Assembly (NCBI GenBank): GCA_964349045.1
Contig: CAYGFI010000130.1
Coordinates: forward strand, 1-13,812
Reading direction: 5' to 3'
DNA: 13,812 nucleotides
DNA from: JACJXF01 sp964349045
GTDB lineage: Bacteria > Bacteroidota > Bacteroidia > Bacteroidales > GCA-2748055
Below the pieces are notes generated by a model. It was not told the origin of the DNA. It worked only from the letters and a program-made list of their open reading frames with translations, and ran no database searches. Positions 6,559 through 13,812 of this stretch are shown here, piece after piece (within the stretch, counting starts at the first letter, position 1; each line of letters starts with the position of its first letter). The translations under genes were made by a program, and so were the position numbers.

Positions 6559-8436
6559 CTAATGGTTTATAATTATTTTTATCGTGCTGCTTTTTCCTGA
6601 AGAAGGATAATTCATCCGAATGAAGTACAATCCATTATCCATGTCTGTGGTATTAATAACGACTTCCCGGTCAGGATTTATGGTTCTTATTATTCTTCCG
6701 CTGATATCGATGATTTCCAGTTTATTGAATTGTGAATTCAGATAAGTTTTCTCAAGGGATATCCTTACATAATCATCAGCAGGATTTGGATAAGCAGTGA
6801 TCATGGGTGTTGCGTGTAATTCCGCAATCTGCACAAGGGCATTCTGACGGAATACAGGACGCATCATCGGAGTCCCTGGTATAATAACTGTAGTCTGCCA
6901 TTGGCCGTTATTCAGGTTATTAAAAATTCGCGGTTTGTTAGACTGGTTCATGTCGAGACCTACATTTAAAAGACGTTCCACTGTTTGTGTAAAACCAATA
7001 TAAAAGGTACCCTGAATAAAAACGGGAGAATCAAGTTCATATCTGTGGAACTTATTGAGTTTATCAGTATATTCGGGGCGCATGCCAATCTGGTCAACAA
7101 CTTTGATTCCCGGTTTACCGTTGTTGTCTGTCCACACATTTAAATAGAAGTAATAACCGAGGTTTAACGAATCTACAATCTGCACGAAATAAATATCGAT
7201 AGCCCGGAGTGAATCCCCAACAAACGAATTATATTTAAGGGCGGATGAAACATCCTTTGTTCCGGAACCGCGTAATCCGTAGCTTGCTTCGGCGGTACCA
7301 TCGTCCAAGGCATAATAATCGTAGAATTTTTGGATGTAATTGAGTGTATCGTTGGGTTTGAAGTCGAATAAATCAGTTTGTATAATTGTTCTGATTTCAA
7401 AAGCTCCGGAATCAATGGCAGCAAAATCGAAGGGGTAGTTATAGGAATATTTGTAATGGATGCTATCACCTGCAGAAATATCGTTTTTTAAAGGAGAAAT
7501 TTTATAAACGGGTTTTGACCTTAGTAAATCCCTGATTTCAAGAACGGTTCCAACGTTTCTGGAAATACTGTCGTAGTTCCGGATAACCACCTCAATAAAT
7601 GCAGCCCTTTGTGTATTAAAAGCAGCTAAAAAATGAGGCCATGGTAAAGAAGAATATTCTTTTAAAAGACTTTTCACCGGTTCTAAAAAAGCTACATCTC
7701 TGAGTACGGTATCTGAAATCAATCTGTTTCTGTCGAGTTTTATATAATCAATATGCCAAAGGTCAACGTTTGCTCTCATATCCAACCTGTCGGAATTCGC
7801 CAGCTGACTGGCAAAATTTCTGAATCTGAACCGGAACCCTTTCTTTAAATATTCCGGCTCATCAATTTTTATCATTATTCGTTTAAATTCTCCCGCGGAG
7901 TTAATTCCTGCCGCCGACCATTTTTTCCCCCATGTAAGATTATCGACAGAATAAAACTCGAGTATCAGGCTATCACCGGTTTCAGGCGGTTCAGCTAATC
8001 CCCCGGGTTGAAAATAAAAACTAAGGTAAATACTATCAGAAGGGGAATAATTAAGATTTATTGGTTGAGAAGTCAGGTAATCCGCCTGGTAAGTGAATGA
8101 ACCTGCTTCCGGGTAGTGTGACCCATTATAATCCAGGGCATCAAGTGTGGCAACTCCTACTGTCGGAGGGTAAATGGCATAAGTGTTATTAATAAATGCG
8201 TAATTATCGGACCAAAGGCTTGGTTTGGGCTCAACCTCTGAATCAGAAAAATCATCAATAAATGGCAGCTCAATGGTATCGGGTACTATATCAGTTTTTT
8301 TGGAAGTCTGCAATTCTGAATAATACTTTTCAGCAACAGGATTCCCCTGGAGCCCGCTTACAATTTCCTGTGATGAAAGGGTCAACGGACCGCTGAATAC
8401 AAAAAAGGTGAATGCTATTTTAGAAATTTTCCTCAT
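6559..8436 (-). CDS. Secreted protein with T9SS type A C-terminal sorting domain
   Basis: An exported protein of 625 residues with unknown activity. It begins with a positively charged, hydrophobic signal peptide (1 to about 22, RKISKIAFTFFVFSG then SSQ), and ends in a type A sorting domain (about 547-625): AYPNPADDYVRI, KLEIIDISGRIIRTI, NTTDMDNGLYFIRM. This domain targets cargo to the outer membrane type IX secretion system for surface attachment or release. Between them is a probable beta-sandwich region (about 56-235), starting LPFIDDFSD with WSDNYAFINNTYAIYPPTVGVATLDALD. A second beta-rich region (about 375-530) starts YALDDGTAEASYGLRG. No catalytic motif is recognised. The ATG lies inside the 3' end of the PASTA gene (17-bp overlap) and the stop is 3 bp before the RluD gene, so it belongs to that operon. 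The sorting domain makes the export route clear; the function is not. Confidence 0.88.
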   Translation of the reverse strand: MRKISKIAFTFFVFSGPLTLSSQEIVSGLQGNPVAEKYYSELQTSKKTDIVPDTIELPFIDDFSDSEVEPKPSLWSDNYAFINNTYAIYPPTVGVATLDALDYNGSHYPEAGSFTYQADYLTSQPINLNYSPSDSIYLSFYFQPGGLAEPPETGDSLILEFYSVDNLTWGKKWSAAGINSAGEFKRIMIKIDEPEYLKKGFRFRFRNFASQLANSDRLDMRANVDLWHIDYIKLDRNRLISDTVLRDVAFLEPVKSLLKEYSSLPWPHFLAAFNTQRAAFIEVVIRNYDSISRNVGTVLEIRDLLRSKPVYKISPLKNDISAGDSIHYKYSYNYPFDFAAIDSGAFEIRTIIQTDLFDFKPNDTLNYIQKFYDYYALDDGTAEASYGLRGSGTKDVSSALKYNSFVGDSLRAIDIYFVQIVDSLNLGYYFYLNVWTDNNGKPGIKVVDQIGMRPEYTDKLNKFHRYELDSPVFIQGTFYIGFTQTVERLLNVGLDMNQSNKPRIFNNLNNGQWQTTVIIPGTPMMRPVFRQNALVQIAELHATPMITAYPNPADDYVRISLEKTYLNSQFNKLEIIDISGRIIRTINPDREVVINTTDMDNGLYFIRMNYPSSGKSSTIKIIINH

Positions 8437-9259
8437 CCGGATAATACATTTCTTCTATTGTTTGAGAATCAGGCTGAGGTAATTTAGTTGAATCGACTGT
8501 AATCCAGATATCCACATTCGAGCCAAGCTGCAGTCTGACCCCTTCCGATACATCGGGTCTTTGTCGCCAAACAAATGCAAATATAGTATCCCTGCCGGTT
8601 GCAATTGAGTTATCATAAACTATGGCGCCATAGTTTAAGTAACGGTCGGCAAGGAGTTCTTTTGCCGTTAAGACATCTATTCCAACGAGGTTTGGCACCA
8701 TGGTTGTCTGATCACTAAGACCGCGCCCCAGAACCAGGTTTATTGCAGATCCCTTGATAACCATACTTCCCGGCAGTGCTTCTGTATTATCGATCATTTG
8801 CTGTAAAACATTATTTATGGCAATATCAGGTTTATAGGATATTTTACCCAGATTCAATCCATAAGTTTCCAGAATTGCCCTGGCTTGTCGTAAAGAAACA
8901 CCAGTAACAGTAGGCATTGTAACTCTCTCGGGATTCATGGCATTCATGCTGAGGTAAATGGTACGGTTAGTTTTTACCTTCATTCCTTGCCGTGGATTCT
9001 GCTTCACTACCGTTCCCCTGGGTAATTCCCTGAAAAATACCGAGTCAGTAACATTATACCTGATTTTCTTTGCCCTGGTAACTTCATCAACTTCTTCGAG
9101 ACTTAGTCCGGTAAGATCAGGGACGGTCAGGGCCTGGCCATGGTGAGTAAAAATCTTTAACCAGATTAAGGTTGCGATCATCAGAAAAATTGTAATACCG
9201 AGAGCGATCAGTAGATTTTTAAGGAATAACCGGGAAAACAGAAACTTAAGAAAATTCAT
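8420..9259 (-). CDS. Membrane-anchored PASTA-domain protein
   Basis: A single-pass inner-membrane protein with three PASTA domains outside the membrane. PASTA domains bind peptidoglycan or beta-lactams in Ser/Thr kinases and class B PBPs; here there is no kinase or transpeptidase domain. Numbered from the ATG at 9259, the transmembrane helix is about 16-34, followed by FTHHGQ and PASTA repeats at about 43-106 (VPDLTGLSLEEV), 113-178 (MPTVTGVSLRQA) and 185-255 (VPNLVGIDVLTA). An acidic tail ends at 279. The open frame extends 27 bp upstream to an ATG at 9286, but the lower start is preferred: it gives the family-like MNFLKFLFSRLF start, and the candidate promoter at 9284-9291 overlaps the upper start codon. 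It overlaps the T9SS gene and shares an operon with RluD and probably Ddl, suggesting a role in cell-wall growth (inference). Confidence 0.87.
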   Translation of the reverse strand: MNFLKFLFSRLFLKNLLIALGITIFLMIATLIWLKIFTHHGQALTVPDLTGLSLEEVDEVTRAKKIRYNVTDSVFFRELPRGTVVKQNPRQGMKVKTNRTIYLSMNAMNPERVTMPTVTGVSLRQARAILETYGLNLGKISYKPDIAINNVLQQMIDNTEALPGSMVIKGSAINLVLGRGLSDQTTMVPNLVGIDVLTAKELLADRYLNYGAIVYDNSIATGRDTIFAFVWRQRPDVSEGVRLQLGSNVDIWITVDSTKLPQPDSQTIEEMYYPDEENF

Positions 9260-9283
9260 AAATTGATGATTGATTAATCTGCA

Positions 9284-9291
9284 CAAAGATA
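9284..9291 (-). promoter_or_regulatory. Candidate promoter -7 element of the PASTA-RluD unit
   Basis: Read on the minus strand this is TATCTTTG, an exact match to TAnnTTTG. The -33 TTG at 19 nt is not evident. Predicted transcription start is near 9277, about 18 nt before the ATG at 9259, which selects that start over the ATG at 9286. It lies in the 153-bp gap (9287-9439) that separates this unit from the FAD oxidoreductase gene. I see no clear terminator there. Confidence 0.5.
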
Positions 9292-9439
9292 AACAAATGC
9301 ATAATATGAACGGGGATTATAGATAAAAGGTATTCATGACTTTATATAAATCATAAGGAAAATAGTAACTCCTTAAATGATTTTTTCGAGTTACGTATCA
9401 CGAAATTCAAAACTCAATACTTATTCTTCATTTCTCGAA

Positions 9440-10879
9440 TTACACATTAGTATTCACAAGTCCGGTTTTTGTAATAACACTCGATTCCTGGTAAACCTCA
9501 TAATCGGTATTGATGTTCCAGAGATTATTTTTCTTTTCAGCGAAAACATTTTCAGCAGATACTATTCCCATTAAAATGCTATGATCCTGATTGTTATATT
9601 TATATGCTCCATATCTGCCAATGACTTGTAAGTTTTCGATAGTATTGAGATATTCTTCTATCGGTTTTAGTTTTTCTTTGTATCCCTTGAAATATACAGG
9701 ATAACAGCGGGGAATCCGAACTACCTTACCTGAAATTACTTTACCTGCGCCGATGAGCCCTGTTTTCGAAATCTCCTCTGTTCCAAGTGCAATATAGGAT
9801 GGGTCATCCATTTGCCATTCAGGATCTTCAAAATTGCACCAGTATTCGAGGCAAAGTATAGTTTCTGTTTTATTCCCGTACAGATCTGGAACCCAATTCC
9901 TGAAATTTGTAATTCTACCCATTTTCAGATCGGCAGAGTGAACATATAACCATTGATCGGGGAACAGGTTGGTTTTGTCGATGCCAAGGTACACCAGGAT
10001 AGTATTTCTGAACTTCAGTGAGTGGGCGAGTTCTTTTATGTTGTAAGGTGTTTCAGGTAAACGGGTAACCAGCAAAGAAAGTGGCATGGATGAAATAACA
10101 TTGTCATATTCCAGGATCTTTCCGTTGTTCAGCTCCAGGCCTGTAATTATCCTTCCGGAGGTAAGCACTTTCTCAACACCGGTATTCAGGTGAATCTGTC
10201 CTCCGTTTTCGAGGATCTTTTCGGACATTTTCATATAAACGGATCCGGTTCCTTTTAATGGATAGGCAAATTGATCGACGAGTGTTGCGTGTTTATTTTC
10301 CCGACCATGAAACAGTGCATTTTTTATTGCTTCAAAAAGGGAAAGTTTTTTAATTCTTTGTGCAGCGAAATCAGAATCCAGTTCATGGCACTTGATTCCC
10401 CATAGTTTCTCGCTATAGGTTTTAAAAAAAATCTGGTACAATCTTTTTCCAAACCGGTTGCTCACCCAGGATTCGAATGTATCGGTATTTTTATAGGGAA
10501 AAATAAGTTGCAACATGTAACTCAAAACGCAACGTATTGCTTCGAAAATGCCAAGGCCTTTGAGAGCATTGGATGCCTGGATAGGATAATTAAAGAATGT
10601 TTTTTTATAGAATATCCGGGTTTGGCGATTAACTATATCATAGTCTTTTCCCACGACTTCCAACCATAATTTATTGATTTTCGGGTCATGGCTAAAAAAA
10701 CGATGGGGTCCAAGGTCAACCGTTTGCCCCCACATCTCCAGAGATTTTGAAAGTCCCCCTATATTAGGCGAGATTTCATAAACATCGAGTTGGGAAATCC
10801 TGCCTTTTTTTATTTCCCCCGAGAGCTTATATGCCGCTGTTATTCCCGCTGGTCCTGCACAAATTATTGCAATTCTCAT
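9440..10879 (-). CDS. FAD-dependent oxidoreductase, UDP-galactopyranose mutase/protoporphyrinogen oxidase-like
   Basis: A 479-residue soluble flavoprotein related to UDP-galactopyranose mutase and to the protoporphyrinogen-oxidase-like proteins found in polysaccharide clusters. The N-terminal dinucleotide fold reads IAIICAGPAGITAAYKLS (3-20), then VYEISPNIGGLSKS (33-46) and DLGPHRFF (55-62). The family signature FESWVSNRFGKRLYQIFF begins near 134 and continues to KTYSEKLWGI. A conserved end, GRYGAYKYNNQDHS (421-434), closes the FAD site. The first glycine of GxGxxG is replaced by cysteine (C7 instead of G), since the codon is TGT rather than GGT. The rest of the motif (A8, G9, P10, A11, G12) is kept. 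The gene follows the glycosyltransferase/TPR gene by 47 bp, pointing to surface glycan or lipid-linked sugar work, but the substrate is unknown. SD-like AAGGA precedes the ATG by about 8 nt. Confidence 0.82.
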   Translation of the reverse strand: MRIAIICAGPAGITAAYKLSGEIKKGRISQLDVYEISPNIGGLSKSLEMWGQTVDLGPHRFFSHDPKINKLWLEVVGKDYDIVNRQTRIFYKKTFFNYPIQASNALKGLGIFEAIRCVLSYMLQLIFPYKNTDTFESWVSNRFGKRLYQIFFKTYSEKLWGIKCHELDSDFAAQRIKKLSLFEAIKNALFHGRENKHATLVDQFAYPLKGTGSVYMKMSEKILENGGQIHLNTGVEKVLTSGRIITGLELNNGKILEYDNVISSMPLSLLVTRLPETPYNIKELAHSLKFRNTILVYLGIDKTNLFPDQWLYVHSADLKMGRITNFRNWVPDLYGNKTETILCLEYWCNFEDPEWQMDDPSYIALGTEEISKTGLIGAGKVISGKVVRIPRCYPVYFKGYKEKLKPIEEYLNTIENLQVIGRYGAYKYNNQDHSILMGIVSAENVFAEKKNNLWNINTDYEVYQESSVITKTGLVNTNV

Positions 10880-10902
10880 AGAATATTTCCTTGATGGAGT
10901 GT

Positions 10903-10932
10903 CAAAAATACGAATATTATGCGGGTTTACAA
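10903..10932 (-). promoter_or_regulatory. Candidate promoter of the FAD oxidoreductase gene
   Basis: On the minus strand TTG (10932-10930) is followed by exactly 19 nt and then TATTTTTG (10910-10903). Both Bacteroidota elements match at standard spacing. The -33 element sits directly beside the stop codon of the upstream glycosyltransferase/TPR gene. Predicted start is near 10896, leaving a leader of about 17 nt. It suggests the flavoprotein can be transcribed independently of the gene before it. Confidence 0.6.
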
Positions 10933-13779
10933 CCGGCTTGCATATTCCCGGATTTCCCTTGCTTTCATTGAATCTCCTCTTTTTTCAAATATATTCGCTA
11001 TCATATAATATGAGTCACGCGCGGCGGGGTTATTATCAATAGACATCTGGAAATATCTGAAGGCTTCTGTATCATCTCCTTTAATCAAAGAAGCAAGACC
11101 GAGATTATGATAGGCCCCGGCAAATTTATAATTAATCCTGATGGTCTCATTAAAGAGGGAAATGGCTCTTTCGATTTTTGACATGTCTTTACGAATCTCA
11201 CCTTCATTCAGATAGGAATACCCAATCAGGTTAATTGCTTTTTCATAATTCGGATAAATACTTAGAAGCATGCCAAGCTTTTTTCTGGCCGTTTCGAATT
11301 CTTCTCTCAAAATATATGCCTGGGCAATATTCAAATAGGTAATTTCATTGTACTTATCATATTGCAATGCATTCTCCATCAGGCGGATGGATTCATCCAG
11401 TTTGAGAGGATTACGCGTTCTGATTGCATCATCAAACATTTCAAATCCCAGGTAATCGTCTTTGTTTTCCCTTTTCACCACCGCGCAGATTTTTACGCCA
11501 TCAATTGTAACAGCATATATCGTGTTCTTGGGAGGCCAAATATTATGGGTGATCTGGTATGGGTCAATATAGTTGCAAAAAAATATGGCATAATCCCAAT
11601 TATGCATTCCGCGGTCGTAATACCTGGTGTACGGGAGTTTAATTTTTTCCTTATATTCTCTGAAATAATAATTCATAATATCGGTAGGTGCATTGGAAAT
11701 AATCCTGATAGGATCTGCTGAGCCGACAGGCGCGTTTTTCACAATATTTTGTATTAACCAATCTGTACCCTGTTTCAGACTAACCATGTAATAGTCTGTC
11801 TCATATTTTTTATAAGCTTTTCTGACTCCTCCGGCAATTTCATTAAAATAAATGTATTGGTTGGGATAGTTCCTTACGATATGAGATGCGGGATTAACAA
11901 TGGCTGCAATAAAAACCAGGATTATTGCTCCCTGGAAATAAATATTTTTCGAAATATTCAGGATAGAATGCATACCAAGACCTGCCATAACTACCATAGG
12001 GGGATAAATAAACAGCAGGTGTCTCCATGCCCCGTAAACATTCGATTCTTTATAAATAATATAAACAACCGGGAACGCCACAATGAATAACAGGAAAAAG
12101 ATCCAGAAAGCATTCCGGTTTTTACGGATAAAAAGAAAGGCCGCAGCAAATCCTGCTATAACAATTAAAGGGATTGAAAGTATTATGCTCTTTGGAATAT
12201 AAACAGCGGGAAGGTTATCGGACCAGATGATTTTTCCATCAAACATAACCCTGAGCGCAACAGTGATATTTTCCATTATTTTCATTGCCTCAAAGGGATT
12301 CTTCAGGGGTTTCTGCAATGCATATGGCCAGGGTAAAATGCTCAGGAAAAATGACAGAACGGAAATTCCTGTCAGAACAAGGATGCCTTTCCAGGCCAGT
12401 CGAAACCAGGGTTTGGTGAAGTTTTTCCAGGGCATGCGGAAAAAAAGCATATACAATCCGCTAAACAAGAAAATATAAGGTATTAACAACAAGCCTCCGA
12501 TCCTGATGCTAATTGTGAATGCAATACCAAGTAAGATCAATACTGCAATACCGTAATTAATTACGGGCAACCTCTTCAGAAACCTTACCAGATGAAGAAG
12601 GGTAAAGATGTACCCGAACGCAAAGGGTATATCCAATGGATTATTCATTGCATGTCCAAGGTAACCCGGTGAAAAGATCAATAAAAGCATTGTAATAATT
12701 CCTGCAATATTTCCCATGATCAGTCTGGCAAGCAAACCGCTGCAAAGAATAGCAGCGGCACCTACTGTGCCATTCATGACATGTCTTGCCTCATAGATCT
12801 TTTCGATGTTAAATTTTTTGATAATAATAAAAGTGAAAAGATCGAAGGACTGTCCGTAATAATTCAATTTATATTTTTCATCACTAAGACAGGTAGTGTC
12901 TTTTCCGTCGCTGATAAAATAATTATATACTTTTTCTGCCTGGTTATAGTGTTTCTCCTCATCCCCTGAAATGCCTGCATTGAAGCTGATTAGTGGAAGA
13001 AATACCAGAGTTAGCAAAGCAATTAACACAAAAATCAAGCGGCTAAGGGGTGGATTGGAAAGTATTGATGGGAGAGTTGTTCTGGAAGGCTTTCGAACGG
13101 CACTTAATATATTCCATTCCATCCAGCGTTTTATGAATGATGCAGGATTGAAATTGAAATTTGTGAGTAAGTTATTTTGCTGATAAGGAGAAGGATGCTG
13201 AAAGGTCTGAAATTTCTGTAATAATAAATTTTGTCGGAGATACCAGTTAAACTCCTTAAGACCTGGTTTTTTCGAAAAAACCGGTTGCTCCATCAGAAAA
13301 TCTGATGTCTGAGAGTGCAAAAGCCAACCCTCTGTGTGTGAAGATTCTTCATCCTCCCAGGTTATTAAATGGCACTCATTTTCGGAGGGATTTGCTACAT
13401 CAGAGTGGAAAAACATATTGAAATTAATGGGGAGCGCCAATCCCTCGAGGTTTAACCAGACGCATATGTTGTTTTTCCCGGAAGTTAAAGGCTCTTGCTT
13501 AATTTCAGATTTATTTTGGATGAACCTGACAGTGGGTAGAACCAGAGAAGTCAACACATCCTTTTTAGTTTCCAATAGTTTGCTTAAGTGGGATTCATCT
13601 GTATCGAGAATATAAAAAGATGAAAGATCCAGGAACTCTTTTTTAAGGCGCTTAATTGATTCATCAAGTATCCTGAGGTTATCATAATGGCTTTTTCCGG
13701 GAGTGAAAATAAACCGGCATGAGTGATTTTTTTCTGTCGAAATTGAAACTTCCTTGTTTTGTCTTTTATTTTTGCTCAT
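10927..13779 (-). CDS. Integral membrane GT-C-type glycosyltransferase with C-terminal TPR repeats
   Basis: A 950-residue protein of three parts. Residues 1 to about 240 are soluble, not membrane-spanning, and I do not recognise them. Residues about 246-630 are a polytopic membrane core with around ten hydrophobic segments (first 246-266). In the loop after the first segment is SGDEEKHYNQAE (271-282), the acidic pair expected in GT-C/GT39 enzymes such as ArnT and PMT. It is followed by NNPLDIPFAF (379-388) and AWRHLLFIYPP (584-594), which resembles the RYLLPLYPP region of these enzymes. Residues about 630-772 are a mixed extracytoplasmic region, and about 790-945 form TPR-like helical pairs (AYHNLGLASLIKGDDTEAFRYF). 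The likely role is moving a sugar from a polyprenyl-phosphate donor onto a lipid, glycan or protein on the periplasmic side (inference). The gene lies near the window end, with its ATG at 13779. The flavoprotein gene 47 bp downstream fits a glycan pathway. Confidence 0.75.
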   Translation of the reverse strand: MSKNKRQNKEVSISTEKNHSCRFIFTPGKSHYDNLRILDESIKRLKKEFLDLSSFYILDTDESHLSKLLETKKDVLTSLVLPTVRFIQNKSEIKQEPLTSGKNNICVWLNLEGLALPINFNMFFHSDVANPSENECHLITWEDEESSHTEGWLLHSQTSDFLMEQPVFSKKPGLKEFNWYLRQNLLLQKFQTFQHPSPYQQNNLLTNFNFNPASFIKRWMEWNILSAVRKPSRTTLPSILSNPPLSRLIFVLIALLTLVFLPLISFNAGISGDEEKHYNQAEKVYNYFISDGKDTTCLSDEKYKLNYYGQSFDLFTFIIIKKFNIEKIYEARHVMNGTVGAAAILCSGLLARLIMGNIAGIITMLLLIFSPGYLGHAMNNPLDIPFAFGYIFTLLHLVRFLKRLPVINYGIAVLILLGIAFTISIRIGGLLLIPYIFLFSGLYMLFFRMPWKNFTKPWFRLAWKGILVLTGISVLSFFLSILPWPYALQKPLKNPFEAMKIMENITVALRVMFDGKIIWSDNLPAVYIPKSIILSIPLIVIAGFAAAFLFIRKNRNAFWIFFLLFIVAFPVVYIIYKESNVYGAWRHLLFIYPPMVVMAGLGMHSILNISKNIYFQGAIILVFIAAIVNPASHIVRNYPNQYIYFNEIAGGVRKAYKKYETDYYMVSLKQGTDWLIQNIVKNAPVGSADPIRIISNAPTDIMNYYFREYKEKIKLPYTRYYDRGMHNWDYAIFFCNYIDPYQITHNIWPPKNTIYAVTIDGVKICAVVKRENKDDYLGFEMFDDAIRTRNPLKLDESIRLMENALQYDKYNEITYLNIAQAYILREEFETARKKLGMLLSIYPNYEKAINLIGYSYLNEGEIRKDMSKIERAISLFNETIRINYKFAGAYHNLGLASLIKGDDTEAFRYFQMSIDNNPAARDSYYMIANIFEKRGDSMKAREIREYASRL

Positions 13780-13812
13780 TATCCGGGTACATTTTAAAAA
13801 AGTGAAGATAGT

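Noticed and set aside
9386..9439. TTCGAG ... CTCGAA inverted repeat after the FAD oxidoreductase gene
   Set aside because: The arms are only 6 bp with a ~42-nt loop, and no T run follows on the minus strand, so it is not a convincing terminator.
11362..11721. 119-codon plus-strand open frame
   Set aside because: It is antisense to the TPR and late extracytoplasmic part of the glycosyltransferase gene, has no recognisable motif, and is explained by the codon pattern of the real gene.
13803..13810. TATCTTCA on the minus strand upstream of the 950-residue gene
   Set aside because: It differs from TAnnTTTG at two positions, and the region where a -33 element would lie is outside the window.
1..13812. 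Defence system, CRISPR array, mobile element, tRNA or rRNA
   Set aside because: I found no repeated spacer pattern, transposase, integrase, terminal repeats or RNA gene signature on either strand by reading. The gene content is housekeeping and envelope-related.

Overview
The window looks like a chromosomal segment of a member of the Bacteroidota, probably a Bacteroidales-like or related gliding/T9SS lineage. The support is a type A T9SS C-terminal sorting domain, several candidate promoters of the Bacteroidota type (TTG, about 19 nt, TAnnTTTG), few Shine-Dalgarno sequences, AT-rich intergenic DNA, and a PASTA / RluD / D-Ala-D-Ala ligase cluster of the kind seen in that phylum. Rank below phylum is inference. 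Nothing looks like a prophage, IS element, CRISPR array, tRNA or rRNA.

Plus-strand half (1-4407). A short single-stranded DNA-binding protein gene is followed by a strong hairpin terminator. A 409-bp gene-free stretch then holds two candidate promoters and a leader with small coupled reading frames. Next comes a tight three-gene operon for a biotin-dependent acyl-CoA carboxylase: carboxyltransferase, biotin carboxylase and biotin carrier protein, with gaps of 9 and 15 bp. Together these would carboxylate a short-chain acyl-CoA, most likely propionyl-CoA to methylmalonyl-CoA, although the substrate is not certain from sequence.

Minus-strand half (13779-4424, read right to left). First is a 950-residue membrane protein combining an unrecognised N-terminal region, a GT-C-type glycosyltransferase core and C-terminal TPRs. 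Then comes an FAD-dependent UDP-galactopyranose-mutase/protoporphyrinogen-oxidase-like protein with its own candidate promoter. After a 153-bp gap a second unit begins: a kinase-less membrane PASTA protein, a secreted T9SS cargo protein overlapping it by 17 bp, an RluD-family pseudouridine synthase 3 bp further on, and D-alanine--D-alanine ligase. The last unit couples cell-wall precursor synthesis (Ddl) and a peptidoglycan-type sensor or scaffold (PASTA) to a ribosome modification enzyme. The two halves converge with only 16 bp between the carrier-protein and Ddl stop codons.

Most of the window is housekeeping. The parts that deserve a second look are the N-terminal third of the 950-residue protein, the first glycine of the FAD motif replaced by cysteine, the T9SS cargo gene embedded in the PASTA-Ddl unit, the tail-less SSB, and the leader of the carboxylase operon.
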